Below are positions 54,341-64,000 of a DNA stretch of 64,000 nucleotides, in pieces; positions within the stretch are counted from its first letter, which is position 1, and the number at the start of each line of letters is the position of its first letter. The notes beneath the pieces were generated by a model. It was not told the origin of the DNA and did not search any database. It was given only the letters and a program-made list of their open reading frames with translations. Position numbers and translations under genes: made by a program. Source of the DNA: Acanthococcus lagerstroemiae. Taxonomy: Eukaryota > Arthropoda > Insecta > Hemiptera > Eriococcidae. Location: NCBI GenBank assembly GCA_031841125.1, contig CM063113.1, forward strand, positions 38,284,197-38,348,196, in the 5' to 3' direction.

Positions 54341-55630
54341 GTTTATTATATGGAATCGTTCCCCACATTTATGAGAAAAATCGTCGCAATGAATTAGTCA
54401 AATGTAAAGTCTAATTCGACGAAATTACTCGTAGTAGAAGGAAAATGAATATTGAAATGAATGCCGGAAATGCAAAGTATGCTACGTGCCATTTTTTCGA
54501 AATCAATTTTCTTGGCTCAAAGTATGCTGACTCACATCCCACATGCACACAAAGATTCATAAGTGCGGTAGCACTGCTCAAAGAGGTTCATATTTCCACC
54601 AGAAGATTGCGCTTCCTCAACTCCATAATATAACCTTATTTAAGTGCCATTTGTGAAACTATTCAACGTATGCTAAGGGCCAGATTTCAACTGCCTTCAC
54701 CTTTCTAGTATTGCGTAGTATACATTGCAAACTTATTTTTAACCCGCGTGTAAAATTTGGTTTTTTGCACTTAGCGTATTTTGCATTTCCAGCAGATATT
54801 TGCTAGTGTATAGCCTATCTTTATCCCTCCAGCTACCTTCCTCTCTCCACTCGTTGGATTCAAAAATCACGATCAAACCTATCAATGCGAATCTGTACAA
54901 CGTCTAAAACGACTCATATCTCTCGAAAACGTTCTAATCTTCTAACAATACTTTCCAATAAAGGTTTCCGGAACTAACATAAGTATATAACGGTGTGAAT
55001 GTGAACTTATAACGCGAATCATAAAGATAGCAACTTTATTAGGGAAAAACTTCATAAGATTCTGAAACGTCGGTCATATTACAGCGGCGAATTTTACAAC
55101 TTACGACGTTATCCTTTATTGCTAAACGTTTCGGTTTTTATTTCTGGACGAAGGGCTGCGGATAATAAAAAAAAGGAAAAGTAGTTTACAATATGTCAAG
55201 TTGCGTGAACAAGGTGTGGGTTGCACCCTATTGTCGACAACAATCGTACTGAACAACTACATTGTCTCCTGTACCTGCGACTGTAACATCGTAGGGTGCG
55301 TCTGCACCTGATTTTCGCTGATTTTATTAAAGCTCTTTCACGACCTGTTATTCTGTGTCGCTTCAAGTACTCGTATTTTAAATAATGTGTAAAAAATTGG
55401 AGAAATTGTAATACAATAAAATCGAGTATGGTATGGAAGAGAAACCAACCTAACACTAACTACGACAATATCCTGAAGAAATGAAACTAAGAGCAAAGGA
55501 AGTATACTAAAGATACGCACACATAAGTAGGTGACCCGCTTCGCAGTTCTTCTAGTCCGTAAGCTGAAGTGAGTTAGATGAAGTGAATTAGATGGAGGAA
55601 CACTGCGGTATCTGGCTCTGTAACGCAGTA
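54341..55630. other. No gene seen
   Basis: Mixed, A+T-rich; no tandem structure or element ends recognised. Confidence 0.3.
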
Positions 55631-55634
55631 TGTA

Positions 55635-55845
55635 GGGTTAGTGATTCCAAGATGACACAGTAAAGTTATTTTTGGGTATATCTGATCAAGTTTTTTTTTC
55701 AAACATCTTGAAATTTTTATCAAAAAAAAAATGTATATTAAAGGATCAAAATGAGCCAATAACGAATGGTCTATCACTTTTATAACTCAAGATATGGTAA
55801 CAAATACTTGCAGTGATCACCTGTGTCATCTTGGAACCCCAGGGG
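55635..55845. mobile_element. Possible TA-flanked MITE with CCAAGATGACACAG ends
   Basis: The left end has GGGTTAGTGATTCCAAGATG then ACACAG; the right end read inward has CCCCTGGGGTTCCAAGATG then ACACAG. TA lies outside each (55633-55634, 55846-55847). The outer ten bases differ, so pairing is imperfect. GTTCCAAGATGACACAC recurs at about 55868. The left-end phrase recurs at 59648-59680. Confidence 0.45.
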
Positions 55846-55849
55846 TATA

Positions 55850-57360
55850 AGATGACATGAAGCCTGTTCCAAGATGACACACACGACTAGAAAAACGTGA
55901 CAAAAAGTAAAATTATTTATTTATTAAAATATAATATAATAAATGTATCAATATATGTTATAATGGGAAAGGTCAACGTCAATTGTCAAGGCCCTTTCCT
56001 GATGCCTTCCCGTACTTCCTAAAATCGAATTCTTTACAAGCAGCTCTATATACGAGTAATTCTTTTCAAGAACTAAATTTACGGCATTTTTCATATCTTC
56101 TGCATCAAATTGACCTCGGGTTGTTTTTCGTTGATATCCTGTACCCCTTTGTATAAAAATATATGTAAATTAATAGGAATTCAAAAAAAAATATGTCATC
56201 CTGGAACCAACGTTTTCTTCGTGTTTAATGTGGTATTTGTCGTGACCAAAAACAGTTATAATTATGAATCCAACGCTCCGGGATCATTACAAGACACCCT
56301 GTATGTATAAGAGAGTACACCATCTGGGCCGACGGTCCTTTTTGGAGGCATCTCCTTTTAATCTGTGAAATTTCAATCTCACTAGTACTCTTCTGATTAA
56401 CACTAAATACTGGAACTGTTTCCAAAAATTACCTTATTCTTTCCCGTACAAACCTCTTCTTTTTTTTTTTGTTCAATACACAAATTATGAACATGCGTTT
56501 CATTCGACATGTGCGTGCGTGCAAATTTTCCCAAATCACCCTCTGTATAACAAGTTCATTTCCAAAACTCGCTTGAAATATATAGTTAAATAGGCCAGCC
56601 GCAATTTAGCAGCACCCAGTGGCCGATATAAACCGAATGTTAATTCAATTCTTAAAGAAAATGCCCGCCCGACGTGTGTAACGAAATCAGCGAGGGTCTT
56701 ACTGTCGTTATAGGGAGTGTTAAATTGCTTCGTTGCGCCAAACAAGTGAGACCACTTAAAGAAAAAGTAGTTCTCCGAAGATCTTCGCTTAACGTTATTT
56801 ATGACAGCTATTACGAACAGTTTCAAACGGTGTAACATGATAACTCGATCTTCTCCTGTAACCCCAAGATTGTGCTACTTGAATAACATGCCACCGCTAA
56901 GGTCCTTAAAATAATTTCACTCTTTGCTCGTCGACGCGATGATGGTGTTCCACTCGGACGATGAAAATGTTAACCAAAATACGCGTATGAAATGTTTACC
57001 CTCATTTTCTGCAATAATGCTTGCGTTTTTGAGGTCTCGAATGGCTATGCGGCGCCTCGTTTTGTCCAGTCCACTTATTTTTGCAGTCCAGCAGGGGTAG
57101 AGTGGGGCCAGACAAGCTATCGGGAGAATCAGTTTTGCAGATCACCGCCGTAACAATCGCAGGCCAACACCCCTCCCTCCTTCTCACTCCCTGTCTACGG
57201 GAGAAAGTCGAAAACATAACATTCTTCATCATGATTGTCATTTTTCTCATTTTCCCGTCCTTTACCCACCCCCTTCTAGTTTCTACCTTCCCTCTCCCAA
57301 ACCTAAAAAGTTTAAAAAATAACAGTTATCATTTTAAACATTTTATATGCTCTTACTAAT
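55850..57360. other. No confident gene
   Basis: AT-rich. ACACCCTGTATG at 56292-56303 is a common insect element-end word. No frames recognised. Confidence 0.3.
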
Positions 57361-57361
57361 A

Positions 57362-57490
57362 GGTATACGAGCGGAACCCATAACGCTCCCCTGTAGCGGC
57401 CCCCCCGTAACGCTCCTGTTACTACGATGTCATACTACTGGGTATACTTGAGCGAAAACCGTAACACTTGAGCGAAAACCGTAACGCTCC
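57362..57490. repeat. Copy of the CTTGAGCGAAAACCGTAAC repeat of 10.6-11.2 kb
   Basis: CGTAACGCTCCTGTTACTAC, GTCATACTACTGGGTATACT then TGAGCGAAAACC matches 11180-11250 in inverted orientation; ACTTGAGCGAAAACCGTAAC is present twice in tandem. Confidence 0.7.
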
Positions 57491-57539
57491 TCCTTCTTCT
57501 CCTTCTTCCATCCAGTCGAATTCGACAACAGTGCTCCAT

Positions 57540-57990
57540 TTCCCCGCTATCGATGACTCTTCAGATGCGCGATCATGCCAATCTTGGACGTGCTTTTTCT
57601 TCCGCACATGTCGCACTCCAGCACCTGCTGTTCGGCTCCTGCAGCGCTCCCTCTCCGCTTGACCACTGCTCCCTGGTAGTTCTGTACCACATTCCCCCAC
57701 TGATTTCGATCTTCTGCTAGGTCGCTGCATCCATTCATCAGGTTTGCTTTCCTCAGCAGCGCATGCAACTGGTCCTTATATCGCTTCCGCTGCCCATCAG
57801 GTATTCTGTTGCCATGTTCAAGCTCTCCATACAGGGTGATTTTTGGGAGCTAATTTTCCTCCATGCGACGGACATGCCCCATCCAGCGCAGCTGATTTTT
57901 TTCTACGGCTGTTTCTATCCGAGGCAATCCAGCTGCAGCCAGAACCTTCTCGTTTTGAACACATGTTTCGCGAGCAAAAGCAGATATGAA
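57540..57990 (-). pseudogene. LINE RT C-terminus with terminal C2H2 zinc finger
   Basis: The minus strand reads NEKVLAAAGLPRIETAVEKN, QLRWMGHVRRMEEN, a stop, LPKITLYGELEHGNRIPDGQ, RKRYKDQLHALLRKANL, LAEDRNQWGNVVQNYQ and finally ECDMCGRKSTSKIGMIAHLK then SHR, stop at 57547. The LRWxGHVxRM...LPKxxLYGEL...KRYKDxLxxxL...CxxCxRxxxSxIGLxxHxxxH order is a well-known LINE ORF2 C-terminus. Apart from one stop it is open for about 145 codons. Confidence 0.85.
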
Positions 57991-58149
57991 ACTGACCGAC
58001 CCCTCGTTTTGAAGCTAAGGAGTCTATCTTTTCAGAGAGCACGCGCGCATTCTTCCAGGTCCAGTGGTTCCCAAGGTATGGACTTGGAGGTGTTACTTTT
58101 GGATCAACCTTTGTGTATAAAAGTGTTTTATTTTTCTGTGGGCGTGTGT

Positions 58150-58990
58150 GTGTTTATTTGAGGTTGGCGGGTGAACCGTACGAGCTGGGGTTCGTACTTT
58201 CTGGATGTATTTATCTAAAATCTGGGAAAGTTCTAGGCTAATAAAAATTTCGATGCCCTTATTAGGAGAGAGGTCACAAAATTTTGCCCCCTCTGGACCC
58301 CTGAATTTTTGTCTACTTGCACTTTTCGGAAGTGTTTTATGTTAAACTTCTTCATATTACGTTGGAATTTCCCAAGAATTATTAGGGGGTTGAAAATCTG
58401 AAATTTCCAAAATGAGTTAAAAGTACCTTATTATTGCATTTATATCTGACTAGCAACCTCCCGAGACTCACCACTGGCAGAAGTCCCGGAGAATGCAGAC
58501 CCTTTCCCAGGAAGACCAGTGACCGCCAAGCCAAGCGCCCCCCATCAGCACCTTCAGCATCTCAACAGAGCAGGAAGAACAGGGACCCCGGGCAGAGTTG
58601 CGAGTAATTTTGAATTTTGAGTCGTTGATGGCCAAAATGGGTAGATACCACATTTCTAACGCCCCTGGATCCGCCAAAAGGGGCAGAGACGCACAAACAC
58701 CTTTATATATAAATATTAGAGATTTCTGTTCTTAATAATTTCTGAAGAGAGGCAGTTACAGCCACCAAATTTCAACATAATGTGAAAAAGTCCAATGTAT
58801 AACACTTCCGGAATTTCCTAGTCGAGAAAAAATTAGGGGTCCTAATAAGGGCACGGAAAATTTTTATAGCTTAAAACCTATTCCGGGTTCATACGAGCGC
58901 ATCCAGAAAGTACGAACCCCTCTGCTCTTACGGTTCACCCTCCAACCTTGAACAAACATACAGACAAACAAACCCTTTTACATTATTAGA
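58150..58990. repeat. Composite repeat with inverted arms of about 250 bp
   Basis: 58150-58400 and 58730-58990 are inverted copies: GGTGAACCGTA, GGTTCGTACTTTCTGGATG, ATAAAAATTT, GCCCTTATTAGGA and GGAAGTGTT in the same order. The core (58450-58720) is an inverted copy of 49380-49640. TTTATATATAAATATTAGAG (58702-58721) and CCCTTTTACATTATTAGAG (58974-58992), each after AACAAAC/CAAACAC, mark what look like two unit ends. No protein recognised. Confidence 0.65.
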
Positions 58991-58999
58991 GATTTAACG

Positions 59000-59640
59000 C
59001 GGCCACCGTATTGCTTGGATATTGTTTCGTTCTCATTTATATACGAAACGGTTCATTTTCAGCCCCGTATCATCTTGAAACGCCCTAAAATTTCATTTTT
59101 TGGAATTATCTTCAGCATTTCTTCTAATTATCCGACTGCATTTTTGGAAACACCAACATCTTCGTCTTTACAAAAGAAACATGAAGCGATAACTACAAAT
59201 GAATCAGGACCCTCTGATTGCTATTTCTTACTATAAACGTCCGCAGGTTTCAGTGGCGATAAGTGCGGGGCCTCCTAGGAATCAGACGCGGTACCGCTAC
59301 CCATCCATCAACGCACACACAGAACAACCTGTTGTTATTGTTTGTCTGTATGTAAATGTGTCATATGTTCCATATCGAAACATGAAAATAAGAAATAACT
59401 ACAGCTAAAAATATCGTCCATTGTCATAAGTACAAGCATTATTACTAATCAAATTTCTAATTTGGTGCACAAGTTTACCTACCCATTCTAAAGAAACATG
59501 TACCTACCCGACATTAATCAGGTATCTATACCTGCAGTTACAACCAGGGATACCTGCATAAAATAATACTTACCCAGTCTCAAGTCGGAAAACCAAATGT
59601 GTAGGAAACTGAGCGCCAAATAATTCGTTTGATTGGTAAT
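59000..59640. other. No gene seen
   Basis: Mixed sequence with no recognised frame or repeat. The word at 59648-59680 is shared with 55635. Confidence 0.3.
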
Positions 59641-59844
59641 AACTTATGTAGGGTTAGTGGTTCCGAGATGACAAATCGTGAATATCTCGTCCGTTATTAG
59701 CACTATTTAGATGATACTTATACTGCAGATATGTGGCAACATAACACTCATTTTAATGTGTGAACGAAATAATTATCAGAAAACAATCTCGTGATATTAC
59801 CAAAAACATGTTTTTGAATGCCAAAAGTAAAAATTTTTTAAATC

Positions 59845-59876
<32 letters not shown>

Positions 59877-59917
59877 GAGAAACTAATTTGTTTAACTGGT
59901 AAATAAATTTCCTTTCC

Positions 59918-60255
59918 CGAGTTCCGATAAAATTCTTTAAAAATGATCGGAGATTTTTCCCGAGTTCCGATGAATTCTTTTAAAAATTATAGGAGATTTT
60001 CCTACCATTTCCAATGAAATTCCTTAAAATTTATCGGAGATTTTTCCCAAGTTCCGATGAAATTTCGTAAAATTTATCGGAGATTTTCCCCGACGTTTCC
60101 GAAGAAATTCTTTGGAAATTATTGGAATTTTTTTCCAATAATACCGATGAAATTCCTTAAAAATCATCCGAAGAAATTCTCCGGAGATTATCGAACATTT
60201 TCCCGGACGAGTTTCGATAAAATTCTTCAAAAACCATCGAAGTTTTCCCCCCGAC
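59918..60255. repeat. Minisatellite of about 48-bp units (7-8 copies)
   Basis: Unit: GAGTTCCGATGAAATTCTTT then AAAAATTATCGGAGATTTTTCCC, recurring near 59918, 59968, 60020, 60052, 60096, 60141, 60165 and 60212 with increasing divergence. It is preceded by a 27-base T homopolymer (about 59845-59871). Confidence 0.85.
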
Positions 60256-60298
60256 TCGATGCATTTTCTGTTGTCCATCGCGGCGCCAAAGAGCTCAG

Positions 60299-60926
60299 GA
60301 CATGTATTCTTGAAAAGTTGTTATGCGATGTTATGATAACAACCGTTGTTATGAGTTGTTATGGAAAATGAGAGGGATATTCTTGAATCGTTGTTACGAG
60401 TTGCTATGGCTTGTTAACTCGAGTTATTGAGTGTTATATAACACTCCTCCGGACTAGGTGTAAACGGTGGTTATGAGATGTTAATACTTTCCTTATCAAA
60501 TTTGACGGCATCATAAATATAAGTTATCACTTTATCAGCTTGTACTTAAGTTGGAAATATTCTTGGCTCATATTAAATGTAAAAGGGATGGCGTTTCACC
60601 TATTGCTGCTTATAATATTAATATTTTAAATGATGCCGACATTTTACTCAAAATTAAACAACTTGAAATTCGCTGTTTCACTTCTACTTTCACACAGTTT
60701 ATTAGAATGTTACTGACCGGCGTAGGAAATTCTTATTATAAATAAAATAATAATAAATAACAACAACAAGTGTGATAACTTGATGTTAAAAAAGGTTTCA
60801 AGAATACGCATTGACTTAACATCTCGTAACAACCAATAACAACCTCAAACTTTACCACGTTGATAACAACTCATAACAACGGTTGTTATCATAACATCGT
60901 GTAACAACTTTTCAAGAATACATGTC
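60299..60926. mobile_element. 628-bp MITE with 65-bp TIRs and CAG duplication
   Basis: The left arm is GACATGTATTCTTGAAAAGT then TGTTATGCGATGTTATGATA and ACAACCGTTGTTATGAGTTG; the right arm read inward is the same except ACACG for TGCG. CAG flanks both ends (60296-60298, 60927-60929). The TIRs contain the palindromic ATAACAACCGTTGTTAT. Iterated GTTGTTA(T/C)GAGTTG words follow inside. The 3-bp duplication suggests PIF/Harbinger-like mobilisation. No coding frame. Confidence 0.85.
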
Positions 60927-60929
60927 CAG

Positions 60930-63060
60930 TAATGTTGCGTTTAAATCTGAATAGACGGCCATCGTGTGCCCGCTTATTCATATTACCACGCAACATGCCG
61001 GGTTTTCCTATGTTGCAACGAAAACTGAATAACCCTGTATATGTCTTGTAAGTCCCAAAATGTCAAAAATTTGTACTTGACACCACATTCTCACTCAAAT
61101 TTCGGATTTCGGGGCCCTAGGATGCGCTGGATGTAGGAAATCACGTGATGAACCCAAACTTTTTTCGCACAGATTCGTTTTTGGGGGTAGTTTACTTTCC
61201 CATGACGAGCATAAAGCCATTTGGATAGTCTGCAATGAGAAATTCAAAAATTTGTAAATGCCAGCACTTTCAGGTATCTGATTTTGGATAGGTTTTGGCT
61301 AGGGTTAGACCCTGTCTCCCAAAATTGATTGATTTGCTATTTTTCTTCACGGATTCGAATTTTGCAGGATATGTCCTTTCCAGCGATGTGCATAATGGCA
61401 TACCTTTCCATTTAAGATCCCGAAGTTGGTGGCACGTTACAGCCCCCATAAATGGGGGAGAACATTTTTCAAGCCCTAGAGAAACTAGACTTTGCCGCAG
61501 GAAGATGGCAATTTGTCCGGCAAAGATCCGCCAATCGGTTCGGAAAAACATCGGGCGGGTACCTTTCGTGGAACACCCTGTATATGGATGTGATCTCACC
61601 TTACCCATTTTTTACACTGGATCTCACGCTATACAGAATTTACTGTCGGATTTCCCAATTTTCTTACCCCTTTGTGGGTGTAACGATTACACTTATATTC
61701 CGAAGTATTTCGACATAAAATGTACTCTGAAATACAAGTATTTTAAAGCGGATCTCGAGTTGTCCACTTTTTATCCGGATCTCACCTTGGTCAAGAAACC
61801 TATATATACATACACTTGTATACTTAATTTTGATAGATTTTCAAAACAAAATTTGCCCTCCCCACTACCTTATTTGCCCCCTCAAGAATCATAATCTGGC
61901 TATGGGCCTGCTGCGAACTTATAAATTTGACTAGGCTGGGAGCATTCGCAGAGCGTGCGCTCATTTTGGTGAAAGTCGAAGCAATATCACATTTTGAGCT
62001 CTCAAGTCGCACGTGGTATTTCGTAATAATACCGCGACGACACGATAAGGAGTGGGTTTGCCACAATGTGTGTCCAAAATTTCAGCAATGACCTAAAAAC
62101 ACTCGCCTCGCACAAACATCGGGAACTCACCTTCGAAAGCCCCGAACACGAGCACGTATTCGGTCATAAAAAATTAACTATATTAAGAATTAGCATGTCC
62201 GGAGCTTATTATTTGTATCCGAATAGGGTATTTTTCGGTACCTCTAAATTCAACAGAATCTTATCGCAAATAAGGATCTATCTTTTTACGTTGTCCTTTC
62301 AAGCTTTCACATCGGACCACGCGGTGGGGTAGACGCAGAAAACCATCATATATGGTTTTCGATGTCTCTTGATAATGGCTCGTGTCCGGTGAGCCACCTC
62401 ACACGCAAGTTTTTAACTTTTTCGTGCCTTACAGAAGACAATGTAATATATGCATTCAACGATAGAACGCAAAATAAAATAGATCTTATCGTTTCGGTTA
62501 CTTTCCGTGTTGATACCGTTTTCGGTCTGTTTTTTTTTACAGTTCTGTCTCTTTATGACCTTAATAAAATTTTGATGTCGCATAAGTTGAACCGATATCT
62601 AATTAGCGCGTTATATTGTGCCAGAATCGTATGATTTGGGTTTCGCTCTATACGAGCTTCGGAGTATCGAATTCAAAGCAAATCTAGTACATATCATTAT
62701 TTTGATAGTACAGTCTGAAATTCTGGAGGTAGCTCAAATAACTCTATTTTTAATTTTAAAAAGCATATTCCCCGACCAATTCCTTTGTCTCGACGATATT
62801 TTTTTTGTTTTATTAAAGTTTTATTACGTTAATTACATCAGCAGATTTGTTACAATAATTTGGTTATGGATTTGGTTTCTAATTAAAAAAAAAGGAACTG
62901 TGTGAATTAGCTACGCCACTGCGAAGCTATCCCTGGTTTTAAAAACATCACGACTAAATTATGAAAAAGTATACAAAATAATTAAGTTAAACCGAAAATA
63001 ACAATTTACCACAAAAGAAAAATTTGGAGTTTAGTTTAAGAAATCGTGAAAGTGGGTTCT
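60930..63060. other. No confident gene
   Basis: TAACCCTGTATATG (61029-61042) and ACACCCTGTATATGG (61574-61588) bracket about 550 bp, possibly an old element. Single hAT-type right ends occur at about 61893-61907 (CTGGCTATGGGCCTG) and 62909-62922 (AGCTACGCCACTG). No frame is recognised. Confidence 0.3.
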
Positions 63061-63067
63061 AATAGGT

Positions 63068-64000
63068 CTACGTTTGGTTTTCGAGTTGTCTAATCATGCT
63101 ATGTCCAGGTACATAGTTGTCATGCGTTTCCAGGCGACCTGCAGGGGCAGTAGCAGCTTCTCGAATTGATTCGCTGACAGGCTTCAGCCCTGTGTGATTG
63201 TGGAGTTCCTGTATTGTGGTGAAAAGTGGTGCGCCAGTGATTATCCGTAGAGCGTTGTTTTGAAATATCTGTATTTCTTTCACATTCGATGGACGAGCTT
63301 GGCCCCAGACTGGTGCTCCATACATCCATACAGGGTTTAGGATTGTTTTGTACAGCAACCAGTTTATTCACAAATGATAGTCTCGAGTTCCGCCGATTCA
63401 GGATCCAGTATATCTTGGATAATTTGATTTTTAATTCGTCAACTTCTTTCTCTTATGTGGGTTCGCCAAGTGAGTCTTGAATCGAGGCTTAATCCAAAAT
63501 ATTTTATTGCCCGATCTGCAAAGATCTCAGTTGTGACGCATCACAAAAGCGCTTCATCGTCACATAGAGGAAACAAAAATTAGGCTCCGCCTATTAAATG
63601 TAAAATTTTTCGATGAATCCTCACACTTGACTCACAAATGGTTATCAAATGGGTAGATTTTCCGGTCGTCACAAATGCGCTTCACTTTGCAGATCGGGTG
63701 ACTCAGTTCTCGGTATTAGCTCTCCTTTTAAAGCCACCGCTGGTGGGAGCTGTTTGTTTAATGTAAAAACAATATAGGCGGACTTTGAAGTATTTACTTT
63801 TATTTTCCATCGGTCCAGCCAGTCACCGAGCTTATCTAGAGCCACTTGCAATCTGTTGGCGGCTAGTGCAGGGTTGTCACTGCAAGCCAGGTACCTCGTA
63901 TCATCTGCAAAGGTGCCCAGCATTACTTCGTCTGTATCAGGCATATCGTATGTGTATAGCTTCCACAGAGAATTTTCCCCAGGATCATTTGTGCTCAATT
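63068..64000 (-). pseudogene. Jockey-clade LINE RT, split by a MITE, runs off the window
   Basis: The minus strand enters at 64000 with LYTYDMPDTDEVMLGTFADD (catalytic DD kept), LGDWLDRWKIKVNTSKSAYI, VFTLNKQLPPAVALKGELIP then RTES. After the 189-bp insert it continues IKYFGLSLDSRLTWRTHIRE, then with frame changes YKTILNPVWMYGAPVWGQA, IFQNNALRIITGAPLF and ELHNHTGLKPVSESI. These are the RT palm/thumb phrases of Jockey elements. The 5' part lies outside this window. Confidence 0.85.
63510..63698. mobile_element. 189-bp MITE inside the Jockey LINE
   Basis: CCCGATCTGCAAAG lies at the left end and inverted at the right end. On the minus strand, removing 63510-63698 and one copy of the flanking CA restores the reading ...RTES-IKYFG..., as expected for the RT. 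ACAAAAGCGCTTCA and, inverted, GAAGCGCATTTGTGACG lie just inside. The 2-bp duplication (TG on plus) leaves the superfamily open. Confidence 0.75.

Noticed and set aside
61029..61588. Element bounded by CCCTGTATATG words.
   Set aside because: The words are in direct, not inverted, orientation and this motif is common at ends of many insect repeats; borders not defined.
45683..61907. hAT pair CAGTCCCGTAGCCA (45683) and TGGCTATGGGCCTG (61907).
   Set aside because: Flanks TTCGAGCA and CTGCGAAC do not match and the distance is 16 kb; they are treated as unrelated single ends.
1..64000. CRISPR array, rRNA genes, bacterial operons.
   Set aside because: No regular spacer-repeat array, no rRNA signature and no ribosome-binding-site-led gene runs; introns, a SINE and LINEs show a eukaryotic genome.

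Overview
This 64 kb window is eukaryotic nuclear DNA from an arthropod, most likely an insect; a hemipteran is possible, but I cannot fix the species. The evidence is an A+T-rich sequence without bacterial-style gene packing, a gene with GT-AG introns, a tRNA-derived SINE, many non-LTR retrotransposon fragments of arthropod type (Jockey, R1/I with RNase H, RTE/CR1-like) and many small DNA transposons with target-site duplications (TSDs). I see no confident host housekeeping gene. Nearly all protein-like sequence belongs to mobile elements, mostly broken.

Layout. 0-7 kb: 5'-truncated I/R1-like LINE, frameshifted MULE transposase remnant, TTGGACGAA minisatellite, CpG-rich block (about 4.0-5.9 kb) and a retrotransposon ORF1 remnant (minus). 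7.4-11.5 kb: nested composite. An outer hAT-like element (8-bp TSD, 7/8) holds a minus-strand LINE, which is split by an inner hAT-like element (8-bp TSD, 7/8) that carries a 347-bp duplicate of the host LINE. 12-15.2 kb: Jockey-type ORF1/ORF2 junction, an R1-like LINE 3' end and a satellite with a four-monomer higher-order repeat of about 490 bp. 16-31 kb: short transposons, including a hAT MITE with a perfect 8-bp TSD, four TA-flanked elements of 0.7-1.1 kb, a foldback hairpin and a 237-bp MITE with a 7-bp TSD.

31.8-41 kb: a tRNA-derived SINE with a 13-bp TSD; a 3.44 kb element with matching terminal inverted repeats (TIRs) and TGA duplications whose only recognisable gene is a five-exon Myb/SANT-like (zeste-type) protein; and an RTE-like LINE copy bounded by an exact 28-bp TSD. 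41-60 kb: dispersed inverted repeats, a G-rich 1.47 kb element with 40-bp TIRs, an RT fragment split by a 278-bp solo LTR (ATAC duplication), Jockey endonuclease and R1-like RNase H fragments, and a LINE C-terminus with a zinc finger. 60-64 kb: a 628-bp MITE with long TIRs and a Jockey LINE running off the window, itself split by a 189-bp MITE.

The best single object is the Myb-only transposon at 34268-37709. Several insertions can be checked by excision logic: removing the insert and one TSD copy restores the host element's reading (8067-9324, 51011-51288, 63510-63698). All family names rest on motif recognition by eye, not on a database search.
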